From contig PTKD01000080.1 in NCBI GenBank assembly GCA_002938115.1, positions 1-8,379 of the forward strand: a stretch of 8,379 bases of DNA, written 5' to 3'. The notes under the pieces were generated by a model. That model was not told where the DNA came from. It made no database searches and was given only the letters and a program-made list of their open reading frames with translations. The position numbers and the translations under genes were made by a program. Positions within the stretch are counted from its first letter, which is position 1. The number at the start of each line of letters is the position of its first letter. The stretch comes from Alphaproteobacteria bacterium MarineAlpha9_Bin7 (lineage in GTDB: Bacteria; Pseudomonadota; Alphaproteobacteria; UBA7887). Shown in pieces: positions 1 through 6,380 of the stretch.

Positions 1-178
1 TCTAATGGACGGAGGTTCCTATCCAGGGGCCTTTTAGGTGTGGATGAATAGATATACGCTAATTGCACTTTGTCTCAGAGAAAGCTAGGAATGTGTTTGC
101 ATTATTGTCCGAAGCTGCACAACGTAAAGATTAAATTCGGAATAGACCAAGAACAAGCAGCGTAACGGGTTCGAGTTT
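1..178. other. Left-edge region upstream of ppk, no supportable gene
   Basis: One plus frame is open from the left edge to a TAG at 49-51 (16 codons, ending GLLGVDE) and another to a TAG at 35-37. Either could be the tail of an upstream gene, but both are too short to identify. On the minus strand a GTG-started frame is open to the edge with no recognisable protein. In the ppk frame a TAG at 143-145 blocks any upstream extension of ppk. By eye there is no Pho-box-like CTGTCAT repeat. The only regulatory candidate is the weak promoter listed separately. Confidence 0.5.
63..91 (+). promoter_or_regulatory. Possible weak sigma-70-type promoter for ppk
   Basis: TTGCAC (63-68) resembles a -35 box and is followed after 17 bp by TAGGAA (86-91), a poor -10 box matching three of six consensus positions. 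The spacing is right and it would give a leader of about 80 nt before the ATG at 179. The match is weak, and transcription from further upstream is equally possible. Confidence 0.2.
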
Positions 179-2362
179 ATGAATGTAAAGAAAACTGATA
201 CTTCAAACGTATCGAAGTTCTCGTCGGGAGAAGTGAAAGGCGGATCTTCCGTGAACAGTCGTGCCCGGCGTTACATAAATCGTGAGCTCTCGTGGCTTTC
301 ATTCAACGACCGTGTTTTGTCGGAATGTTACAATGAACGACACCCTTTACTTGAGCGCGTCCGATTTCTTTCTATTTCTGGGAGCAATTTAGATGAATTT
401 TATATGGTGCGTGTCGCCGGTCTAAAGGCCCAAGTTAATGCTGGGATAACGGACTTGAGCCAGGATGGTCTGACGCCAGCACAACAGTTGAATGCAGTGA
501 AACATTCTTCCGACGAGCTACGGCGGAAACAGAGTGACATCTGGAAAATTTTGCGATCAGAACTCGGTAGGCAGAATGTTGAGGTGGTTCCTGGGGAGAA
601 TCTTCGTGAAGTTGATCGTGGGTGGCTTGACCAATATTTTAAGAAGTTTGTTTTCCCAGTATTGACGCCTTTGGCGATTGATCCGGCGCATCCTTTTCCT
701 TTCGTTCCGAATCTTGGTTTTGCTTTGGCTTTGCAATTGCACCGTAAAGGAGACGGTGAATTGTTGCGTGCGCATGTGCCGTTACCGAAACAAGTTGACC
801 GGTTCATACGTCTACCCGGTCCGGCGGCACGTTATGTTGCCCTGGAGACATGTGTCCGACTATGTATCCATCATTTGTTCCCAGATTTTGAGATTCGTGG
901 CACCGGGTTATTCCGGGTGATTCGCGATAGCGAAATAGAAATTGAAGACGAAGCAGAGGATCTCGTGTTGTCATTTGAGGCGGCTTTGCGCGAGCGACGC
1001 CGTGGAAATGTGGTACGACTTGAGATCAGTTCCGATATGCCCTCAGAGCTTCAGGCACTAGTTGTTGATGAATTGGATGCGAAGGCAGGAGATGTGGTGG
1101 AGGTTCGTGGGTTGCTGGGCCTCCATCAGTTGGATCAATTGATTGAGTGTGGGAGGGAGGATCTTCAATTTCCACCACATACAGCCCGATTTCCCGAGAG
1201 AGTCCGCGAGTTTGGGGACGATTGCTTTGCAGCCATTCGCGAGAAGGACATTATTGTCCATCATCCGTATGAGAGTTTCGATGTAGTTGTACAGTTTTTG
1301 GAGCAGGCCGCTTCAGATCCACAGGTTATTGCGATTAAGCAAACTCTGTATCGGACCACGCCTGATTCCCCAATCATTAAAGCATTGGTAGCTGCGGCAG
1401 AGGCTGGAAAATCGGTGACAGCCCTAATTGAATTGAAGGCGAGGTTTGATGAAGAGGCAAATTTGCGGTTGTCTCGTGTAATGGAACGGGTGGGTATTCA
1501 GGTCGTATACGGTTTCATGAATCTCAAGACGCATGCGAAAGTGTCGTATGTTGTTCGGAAAGAAAACGGGGTTCTTGTAAAATACACGCATTTTGGGACC
1601 GGTAATTACCATCCTGTTACCACCAAGATCTACACAGATTTGTCTTTTTTTACATGTGATCCTGCTATCTCCGATGATGCCGCTTTGGCGTTTAATTTTC
1701 TTACAGGGTACGGCGAATCGCCTAAATTTTCTAAACTGACGTTTGCACCGGCTGGCCTCCGTCTCGAAATAAATAGGTTGATTGAAGAAGAAATTGCGCA
1801 CGCGAAGTCCGGACGGCCAGCTGCCATTTGGGCAAAAATGAATTCTCTAGTTGATGCGGAGTTGATTGAGGCTCTCTACAGAGCTAGCGGGCATGGAGTG
1901 CAAATTGATTTGGTGGTGCGTGGAGTTTGCTGCATATATGCCGGCGTCCCCGGAATGTCTGAAAATATCCGAGTAAAAAGCATCATCGGACGTTTTCTAG
2001 AGCATATGCGGATTTGGGCATTTGGAAACGGCGTTGGCCTTCCCCATACGTCGGCCAAGGTATATATTTCATCTGCCGACTGGATGCCGCGTAATTTTGA
2101 TAGACGCTGCGAGGTAATGGTTCCTATAGAGAACGCCACTGTGCACGAACAAGTCCTTCAGCAAATTCTTGTCGCAAATCTAAAGGACGAAACGCAAAGT
2201 TGGCATATGCGCCAGGACGGAAGTTACGAGCGTTCTAACGCCGTGACCGGTGCGTTTTGTGCGCACGATTATTTCATGACCAATCCAAGTTTGTCGGGGC
2301 GCGGTTCTGCACTGGAGCGTTACGGTGGGCCTGCTCAGCTGCTCATTTCTACAAAAAAATGA
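179..2362 (+). CDS. ppk: Polyphosphate kinase (Ppk1)
   Basis: Ppk1 reversibly transfers the terminal phosphate of ATP to a growing inorganic polyphosphate chain through a phosphohistidine intermediate, usually at the inner face of the membrane. The 727 aa are close to the family norm (688 in E. coli). The N-terminal domain carries the typical RYINRELSWLSFN and SGSNLDEFYMVRVAGL blocks (about residues 32-82). A head domain follows, then two phospholipase-D-like C-terminal domains. His452 in LKTHAK matches the autophosphorylated histidine (E. coli His435) and His471 in YTHFGTGNYHP matches His454, with the same 19-residue spacing. The C-terminus ends on the typical MTNPSLSGRGSAL stretch. The first 24 residues are a Ser/Lys-rich, unconserved leader. 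No good Shine-Dalgarno precedes ATG 179, whereas in-frame GTG 251 has AGGCGG 7 nt upstream, so the true start may be 251 (703 aa). ppx follows 60 bp downstream. Confidence 0.97.
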   Translation: MNVKKTDTSNVSKFSSGEVKGGSSVNSRARRYINRELSWLSFNDRVLSECYNERHPLLERVRFLSISGSNLDEFYMVRVAGLKAQVNAGITDLSQDGLTPAQQLNAVKHSSDELRRKQSDIWKILRSELGRQNVEVVPGENLREVDRGWLDQYFKKFVFPVLTPLAIDPAHPFPFVPNLGFALALQLHRKGDGELLRAHVPLPKQVDRFIRLPGPAARYVALETCVRLCIHHLFPDFEIRGTGLFRVIRDSEIEIEDEAEDLVLSFEAALRERRRGNVVRLEISSDMPSELQALVVDELDAKAGDVVEVRGLLGLHQLDQLIECGREDLQFPPHTARFPERVREFGDDCFAAIREKDIIVHHPYESFDVVVQFLEQAASDPQVIAIKQTLYRTTPDSPIIKALVAAAEAGKSVTALIELKARFDEEANLRLSRVMERVGIQVVYGFMNLKTHAKVSYVVRKENGVLVKYTHFGTGNYHPVTTKIYTDLSFFTCDPAISDDAALAFNFLTGYGESPKFSKLTFAPAGLRLEINRLIEEEIAHAKSGRPAAIWAKMNSLVDAELIEALYRASGHGVQIDLVVRGVCCIYAGVPGMSENIRVKSIIGRFLEHMRIWAFGNGVGLPHTSAKVYISSADWMPRNFDRRCEVMVPIENATVHEQVLQQILVANLKDETQSWHMRQDGSYERSNAVTGAFCAHDYFMTNPSLSGRGSALERYGGPAQLLISTKK
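238..253 (+). promoter_or_regulatory. Ribosome binding site and GTG: alternative ppk start
   Basis: AGGCGG at 238-243 is one base from the consensus AGGAGG and lies 7 nt before an in-frame GTG (251-253, codon 25 of the longer frame). The conserved Ppk1 domain begins only about 7 residues after this GTG, so nothing functional would be lost. This competes with ATG 179, which lacks a visible Shine-Dalgarno. Confidence 0.35.
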
Positions 2363-2422
2363 TTTGGCGGTAATAGAGTTTGGTTTGGGACACACGTGGT
2401 TAGTTAAATTGCTCCGATTATT

Positions 2423-3943
2423 ATGATTCCCACAACATTAGCCCAAATCGATACCACGAAGGTAATGCGCAATACTGCGCGGCGGTATGCGGTCATTGAT
2501 GTCGGATCAAACTCCATTAGGTTGGTCATATTTGACCGATTGAGTCGTGGCCTGAGTGTGATGTTTAATGAAAAAGTTCTATGTGGCCTCGGGTCAGATT
2601 TGACTCTAACAAGTAGGTTGACCCCAAAGGGAATCGACCAGGCATTAGACAACCTCACCCGTTTCAATGAATTAATTAAAGCGATGGAAGTGGAGGTGCT
2701 AGATGCCGTAGCGACGGCAGCGGTTCGAGATGCCAAGGACGGAGCGTTATTCGTCAAACGCGTAGCACAAGAGTGCAACCTACAACTCCGCGTTTTGTCT
2801 GGAGATGAGGAATGTCGATACACCGCGTTGGGTGTGCTTGCGTCGGTTCCCGAGGCCGACGGGATGGTGGGGGATCTCGGCGGTGGTAGTCTAGAACTGG
2901 TTCGTATCTCGGGAGACGACGTTAGCGATACTTTGACCTTGCCTTTAGGTCCTCTTCGGCTTGTGTCGAGGAACGCAGAAAAACAGAGTGATGTATCGTG
3001 CGATATAGAGCGTATTTTGGCTAAGGCCAGAATTTTCCAAAACCACTCAGCCGGGACATTTTATTTGGTAGGCGGTAACTGGCGCTCACTTGCGCGCCTA
3101 CACATGTCTCAGGTCAACTACCCGCTCCGGGTGGTTCATCGCTATACGATGGGATACGAGGACATACACAGCTTCACTGAACTGGTCGCTAAGCAAAGTC
3201 CCACGTCGCTAATTGGTATTAGTGGTATAGCTGAGAAACGGCTAGACTCGCTTCCAGTGGCTGCCAAGGTACTTTTGGCATTGTTGCAAAGGCTCCGGCC
3301 GCGTGAAGTGGTGTTTTGTGGCACTGGCCTCCGTGAAGGTTTGGCATACGCGAGGCTTGATGCTCGTGAACGAGCTCAAGATCCCTTAATTTCTGTATGT
3401 ACGGATTTGGCGCGCCGGATTTCCCGATTCCCAAATCACGGCGCCGAACTCGCGGCTTGGATTGGCTTAATGTTTCCGGACGAAACGGCTCAAGAAATGC
3501 GACTACGACGCGCGGCCTGTCTATTAAGCGATATTGCTTGGCGTGTTCATCCGGACTACCGCGCTGAATATGCTTTAATGGAGGCGTTGTGGCTTCAGGG
3601 GCCTCTCGATCACGCCGACCGAGCGTTCCTTGGGCTTGCGACCATGTACCGCTATAGCTCTAGGAAGGCTCCAAAACTAGCTGCTCAAGTAAAACATTTG
3701 CTTGAACCTAAGTCGGTTGATCAGGCCCGTGCGGTGGGCTTGGCCGCACGGGTTGGGGAAACTTTGTGCGGTGGCGTCCCAGGTCTTTTGAGTCGTTTTA
3801 CTTTAGCGCGGGAAGACGATCACCTGATACTTAGACATGCGGCGGGAGATTTTCGCATGATTGGTCATGTTGTACGGGCACGATTCCGTGCTTTGGCGAA
3901 ACATCTTTCCCTAAAAGATTCCATCGAAGTGAATGATTCATAG
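2423..3943 (+). CDS. ppx: Exopolyphosphatase (Ppx/GppA family)
   Basis: Ppx removes phosphate processively from the ends of inorganic polyphosphate, and some relatives also hydrolyse pppGpp. It is an actin-like (ASKHA) phosphatase. Visible motifs: phosphate-1 loop VIDVGSNSIRLVIFD (about residues 25-39); SGDEECRYTALGV (126-138), whose Glu129-Glu130 pair contains the counterpart of the catalytic glutamate; phosphate-2 loop DLGGGSLELV (from Asp151); the LVGGNWRSLARLHM block; and VFCGTGLREGLAYA near the end of the catalytic half. The C-terminal third is the helical, HD-like domain usual for full-length Ppx (RRAACLLSDIAWRVHPDYRAEYA). The 506 aa fit the long Ppx class (E. coli 513), rather than a two-domain short form. 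An in-frame TAA at 2405-2407 limits the start. ATG 2423 has no Shine-Dalgarno. ATG 2465 (codon 15) has GAAGG only 2 nt away, which is too close. Translation may therefore depend on coupling with ppk. Family assignment is firm; the pppGpp activity cannot be judged. Confidence 0.95.
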   Translation: MIPTTLAQIDTTKVMRNTARRYAVIDVGSNSIRLVIFDRLSRGLSVMFNEKVLCGLGSDLTLTSRLTPKGIDQALDNLTRFNELIKAMEVEVLDAVATAAVRDAKDGALFVKRVAQECNLQLRVLSGDEECRYTALGVLASVPEADGMVGDLGGGSLELVRISGDDVSDTLTLPLGPLRLVSRNAEKQSDVSCDIERILAKARIFQNHSAGTFYLVGGNWRSLARLHMSQVNYPLRVVHRYTMGYEDIHSFTELVAKQSPTSLIGISGIAEKRLDSLPVAAKVLLALLQRLRPREVVFCGTGLREGLAYARLDARERAQDPLISVCTDLARRISRFPNHGAELAAWIGLMFPDETAQEMRLRRAACLLSDIAWRVHPDYRAEYALMEALWLQGPLDHADRAFLGLATMYRYSSRKAPKLAAQVKHLLEPKSVDQARAVGLAARVGETLCGGVPGLLSRFTLAREDDHLILRHAAGDFRMIGHVVRARFRALAKHLSLKDSIEVNDS

Positions 3944-3951
3944 GGATTTTT
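3908..3951 (+). terminator. Weak intrinsic terminator overlapping the ppx stop
   Basis: TCCCTA (3908-3913) pairs perfectly with TAGGGA (3941-3946). An inner ATTC/GAAT stem (3918-3921 with 3931-3934) closes a 9-nt loop, and TTTTT (3947-3951) follows directly. The ppx TAG (3941-3943) lies inside the right arm. The stem is short, has only three G-C pairs and contains an internal loop, so termination is probably partial. A second T6 run lies at 3959-3964. The element is directional: in the rnd direction no T-tract follows the hairpin. Confidence 0.4.
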
Positions 3952-3968
3952 GGTCGGGTTTTTTGCAG

Positions 3969-3997
3969 TTGAGTGTCATTGGACCCCTCAAACTCAA
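3969..3997. repeat. Inverted repeat between the convergent ppx and rnd genes
   Basis: TTGAGT (3969-3974) and ACTCAA (3992-3997) are perfect inverted copies around a 17-nt spacer, midway between the two convergent stop codons. No T-tract follows on either strand: on the minus strand the hairpin is followed by CTGC and then six A. It is not a canonical intrinsic terminator. It could be an RNA 3'-end stabiliser for rnd or ppx transcripts, or chance. Confidence 0.25.
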
Positions 3998-4021
3998 GGT
4001 ACAGTTCATTCCGCACTAGAA

Positions 4022-5194
4022 TCAGACAGTTTTGGGTTTCGATATATGAGATTCAGTTATGGAAATTGTGCCATCCTTCACCGAGAGTGCAAGAGTTCCA
4101 TTTTTAAGTTTGAGAGCATCGCACCCAAAAATATCATATCTCCAACCGGCCAATGCTGGCACCGTATTCACGCCAGCAGCGATTTCAACTAAGTCCGATG
4201 CGGTCGCAACCAGTTTTTGCGCCACTCCATGTTTTTCACCGCGTGCCTTAAGTAACACTTTTAGTAAGTCTACCACCGACGCCGATGCGGTAGCAGTTGC
4301 CGTTCGTGCCGGAGGCTTTGGGCATTCTTCGTTCTCTACAGAAATTCCTCGTGCTACCCCTTTAAGCAAATCAGAGCCAAGTCTCCCTCTTGCGGCACCT
4401 TCTGAGAAGCCGCGTATGCGGGCTAACTGTGCGTGTGTCTTCGGGTGGGAGGACGCAATTTCTAAAAGTGATTGATCTCGTACAATACGTTGGCGAGGTA
4501 CGTCTTTCTGGCGTGCCCAATTCTCCCGTACGGCTGTGATTTCTCGCAATATTGCCAGTGTGCGTGGTCTGGCATTACGCGTTTTGACTTTCCGCCATGC
4601 ATCCATTGGGTCTAGGTCGTAGACTTCAGTTCTGCATAGGGCTGACATCTCTTCACTTACCCAGCTTCCTCGTCCGGTCCTAATAAGCTGCTCCTGGAGT
4701 GAGTAGTATATTTTTGGAAGATGCGTGACGTCTGCCAGCGCATATTCCAACTGCCTCGTTTGTAGAGGTCGAGTCGACCAATCCGAGAACTGAAATGATT
4801 TATCGATTCGAGTGTTGGCGAGCTTGCGCGCCAATGTTTCATAACTTGCTGCTTCCCCAAAACCACATACCATCGCAGCAATCTGCGTATCAAATATTGG
4901 CCTAGGCGCTGTGCCGGTCAAATAAAAGAAAATCTCTACGTCCTGACGCGCCGCGTGCATTACCTTCGGTACCTTTTCGTTGTTCATTAAATCGAAAAGT
5001 GGCACGAGATTGATATCAGAAATTAACGGGTCGACCGCAAACGCATTTCCTTTTGAGTCGGCAAGCTGAATTAGACACAGTCGTGGCCAGTAGGTTCCCT
5101 CGCGCATGAACTCAGTATCAATGCAAACGAAGGACTCCTGAGCCAGAGTATTGCACATGTCCTTGAGCGAACGGCTATCGGAGATCAGGGTCAT
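4022..5194 (-). CDS. rnd: Ribonuclease D (3'-5' exoribonuclease)
   Basis: RNase D is a cytosolic DEDDy-type 3'-to-5' exonuclease that trims the 3' ends of tRNA precursors and other small structured RNAs with two metal ions. All catalytic residues are present: Asp26 and Glu28 in CIDTEFMRE (ExoI), Asp85 in MHAARQDVEIFF (ExoII), and Tyr151 with Asp155 in EYALADVTHLPKIY (ExoIII). An HRDC nucleic-acid-binding domain follows (about 205-290, with DQSLLEIASSHPKTHAQLARIRGFSE). After an Ala/Thr/Pro-rich linker comes a second, more divergent helical C-terminal region. The 390 aa match the usual length. The start is well placed, about 25 residues before the DTE motif, as in homologues, although no Shine-Dalgarno is visible (see promoter). 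The gene faces ppx tail to tail and lies 114 bp downstream of the FAH-like gene on the same strand. Confidence 0.95.
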   Translation of the reverse strand: MTLISDSRSLKDMCNTLAQESFVCIDTEFMREGTYWPRLCLIQLADSKGNAFAVDPLISDINLVPLFDLMNNEKVPKVMHAARQDVEIFFYLTGTAPRPIFDTQIAAMVCGFGEAASYETLARKLANTRIDKSFQFSDWSTRPLQTRQLEYALADVTHLPKIYYSLQEQLIRTGRGSWVSEEMSALCRTEVYDLDPMDAWRKVKTRNARPRTLAILREITAVRENWARQKDVPRQRIVRDQSLLEIASSHPKTHAQLARIRGFSEGAARGRLGSDLLKGVARGISVENEECPKPPARTATATASASVVDLLKVLLKARGEKHGVAQKLVATASDLVEIAAGVNTVPALAGWRYDIFGCDALKLKNGTLALSVKDGTISITESHISKPKTV

Positions 5195-5308
5195 AGTTAA
5201 TAATGTATCGAGATCGCATTTTCAGAGTTGTCAACCGCATATTTACGAGAGCCTCCCATTTCTCTCTTACTAAAGAATCTTAGGTGTTTGAGGTCTATCA
5301 ACCACAGT
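5195..5308. other. Intergenic region between the FAH-like gene and rnd
   Basis: This 114-bp gap contains the rnd promoter candidate and, on the minus strand, a weak GAGAG/CTCTC stem with a 10-nt loop (plus coordinates about 5246-5265) that is not followed by T residues. No convincing intrinsic terminator follows the FAH-like gene, so read-through into rnd is possible. Confidence 0.4.
5204..5234 (-). promoter_or_regulatory. Promoter for rnd, apparently giving a leaderless or near-leaderless mRNA
   Basis: On the minus strand a perfect TTGACA (-35, 5234-5229) is followed after a long 19-bp spacer by GATACA (-10, 5209-5204, three of six consensus positions). The ATG at 5194 begins only 9 nt after the -10 box, so transcription from this site would start within a few bases of the start codon. 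This fits the absence of a Shine-Dalgarno in front of rnd. The -35 match is strong; the -10 and spacer are not. Confidence 0.4.
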
Positions 5309-6307
5309 TTAAAGCGGTTGCACTGAGACTAGAGAACTATGCTTTACCGTTCGCATCTGATTTTGTAGAGGTTTCCCAAACTCGGGCACCTCAATTTCAA
5401 ACCAGTCACCATCCTCGGTCTGTACATCATTCGCAAAACTGAGCGCGCCCGCCCCAAAAAAATGAATATGCACGTCTCCAGGACGACAAAAAAGGTCATA
5501 CTTAAAATGATGATGCTCGAGATTCGCGATGCTGTGCGACATATTTTCCTCTCCGCTTAACATCTCGCCATTCCAAATTGTTTGGTTTCCACGTCGCACT
5601 CGGATTACGCCTTGTACTGAATTGGGTAGAGGTCCCAGACGCAGTTCGGGTCCGAGGGCGCATGGCCGAAGTTTTGAATGGGCAAGGTAAAGATAGTTTT
5701 GTTTTTCCGTTACATGATCGGAAAATTCGTTGGCCAGCGCAAACCCAAGTCTGTAGGGTTTTCGGTCATTTCCAATAATATAAATACCGGCAATCTCGGC
5801 TTCTTCGCCCCCATCTTTCGCAAACGATGGGTTAGTCAGTGTTCGGCCACAACCTACTAGTATCGAGCCATCACCTTTCCAAAACCACTCGGGTTGGACG
5901 CCAATATGCCCTGATTCCGGTTTGCCGCCCTCAATACCAAGCTTAAACATCTTCATAGAGTCTGTGAGAGTTTCACTCGCATCTTTTAATTTTGTGTGCA
6001 TTTCATTTCTCGCCTGAGCGCTGCCCAAGTGCGAAAGGCCGGTCCCGGTCACTAAGCAGTGGGCGGGATCTGGGTGGTCAATTGGTGGTAAGATAAGTTG
6101 ATCCGCTAGGAGTTGCTCATACGAAATGCGTTTGTCATCGAGACGATTTAGCACTAGTGATTCAAGGGAGACTTCTGCATCAGTTGCTTCTTTAGCCAGT
6201 TCATAGATACGTCCAACGCCGTTAATAATTTGGAGGTAATTTTCGGCTTGATCCGAAACACCGACCATCCTGTCGCCATCATGTGTCTCAAATTGTACAA
6301 GCCTCAT
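5309..6307 (-). CDS. GguC/AraD1-type fumarylacetoacetate hydrolase family protein
   Basis: The opening MRLVQFETHDGDRMVGVSD and the overall 332-aa layout match the GguC/AraD1 group, a divergent branch of the fumarylacetoacetate hydrolase (FAH) superfamily. Members often sit in sugar or sugar-acid catabolic clusters and act on 2-keto-3-deoxy or diketo acids. The N-terminal lid is about residues 1-75 and the FAH fold follows. The block GTGLSHLGSA (88-97) precedes the active site. Glu169-Ala170-Glu171 in GGEEAEIAGIY is the FAH Glu-x-Glu metal pair. Asn193-Glu194 in GFALANEFSDH stands where classical FAH enzymes have an Asn-Asp metal ligand, so Glu replaces Asp. No signal peptide is seen, so it is cytosolic. 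The start is supported by a strong AGGAGA site 5 nt upstream. Divergent from it is an exported alpha/beta hydrolase. Family confidence is high; the substrate is unknown, and L-arabonate or similar sugar-acid breakdown is only a guess. Confidence 0.85.
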   Translation of the reverse strand: MRLVQFETHDGDRMVGVSDQAENYLQIINGVGRIYELAKEATDAEVSLESLVLNRLDDKRISYEQLLADQLILPPIDHPDPAHCLVTGTGLSHLGSAQARNEMHTKLKDASETLTDSMKMFKLGIEGGKPESGHIGVQPEWFWKGDGSILVGCGRTLTNPSFAKDGGEEAEIAGIYIIGNDRKPYRLGFALANEFSDHVTEKQNYLYLAHSKLRPCALGPELRLGPLPNSVQGVIRVRRGNQTIWNGEMLSGEENMSHSIANLEHHHFKYDLFCRPGDVHIHFFGAGALSFANDVQTEDGDWFEIEVPEFGKPLQNQMRTVKHSSLVSVQPL

Positions 6308-6312
6308 TTAGT

Positions 6313-6318
6313 TCTCCT
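6313..6318 (-). promoter_or_regulatory. Ribosome binding site of the FAH-like gene
   Basis: AGGAGA on the minus strand lies 5 nt before the ATG at 6307. It is the strongest Shine-Dalgarno in the window and fixes this start. Confidence 0.75.
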
Positions 6319-6345
6319 GAGTTCTGAGCCACTGACCATTATACT
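6317..6345 (+). promoter_or_regulatory. Candidate promoter for the alpha/beta hydrolase gene
   Basis: TATACT (6340-6345) matches five of six -10 positions on the plus strand. CTGAGT (6317-6322), 17 bp upstream, matches three of six -35 positions. Transcription would start near 6352, about 30 nt before the ATG at 6381. The weak -35 suggests a need for an activator or a low basal level. Confidence 0.35.
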
Positions 6346-6367
6346 CTGCTCGCATTTTGAATGAAAA
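6338..6367 (-). promoter_or_regulatory. Promoter for the FAH-like gene with a perfect -10 box
   Basis: On the minus strand TATAAT (6343-6338) is a perfect -10 box. TTTTCA (6367-6362) lies 18 bp upstream as a four-of-six -35 box. This would start transcription near 6331, leaving a leader of about 24 nt that includes the AGGAGA site. The -10 box overlaps a plus-strand -10 candidate for the divergent hydrolase gene. Confidence 0.5.
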
Positions 6368-6369
6368 GC

Positions 6370-6373
6370 GAGG
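6370..6373 (+). promoter_or_regulatory. Ribosome binding site of the alpha/beta hydrolase gene
   Basis: GAGG at 6370-6373 lies 7 nt before ATG 6381. This supports that start, which also places the signal peptide at the extreme N-terminus. Confidence 0.55.
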
Positions 6374-6380
6374 CCGCTCC

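Noticed and set aside
1..178. Search for a Pho box upstream of ppk
   Set aside because: No CTGTCAT-type tandem repeat is visible on either strand, so phosphate-starvation control cannot be claimed from this sequence.
400..807. 135-codon minus-strand open frame within ppk
   Set aside because: It is opposite the conserved Ppk1 N-terminal region and its translation is Arg/Ser/Cys-rich with no motif; it is a shadow of ppk.
2404..2823. 139-codon minus-strand open frame across the ppx start
   Set aside because: It is opposite the Ppx phosphate-1 and catalytic Glu motifs, low-complexity Ser/Thr/Arg-rich, with no recognisable domain.
4059..4475. 138-codon plus-strand open frame antisense to rnd
   Set aside because: It lies entirely within rnd, which has all DEDDy and HRDC motifs. 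The predicted protein is Ser/Pro/Ala-rich without recognisable domains, as expected for a shadow frame.
5266..5285. AT-rich imperfect palindrome (CTAAAGAATCTTAG) as a terminator for the FAH-like gene
   Set aside because: Only about four to five weak pairs form and no T-tract follows on the minus strand; not a credible intrinsic terminator.
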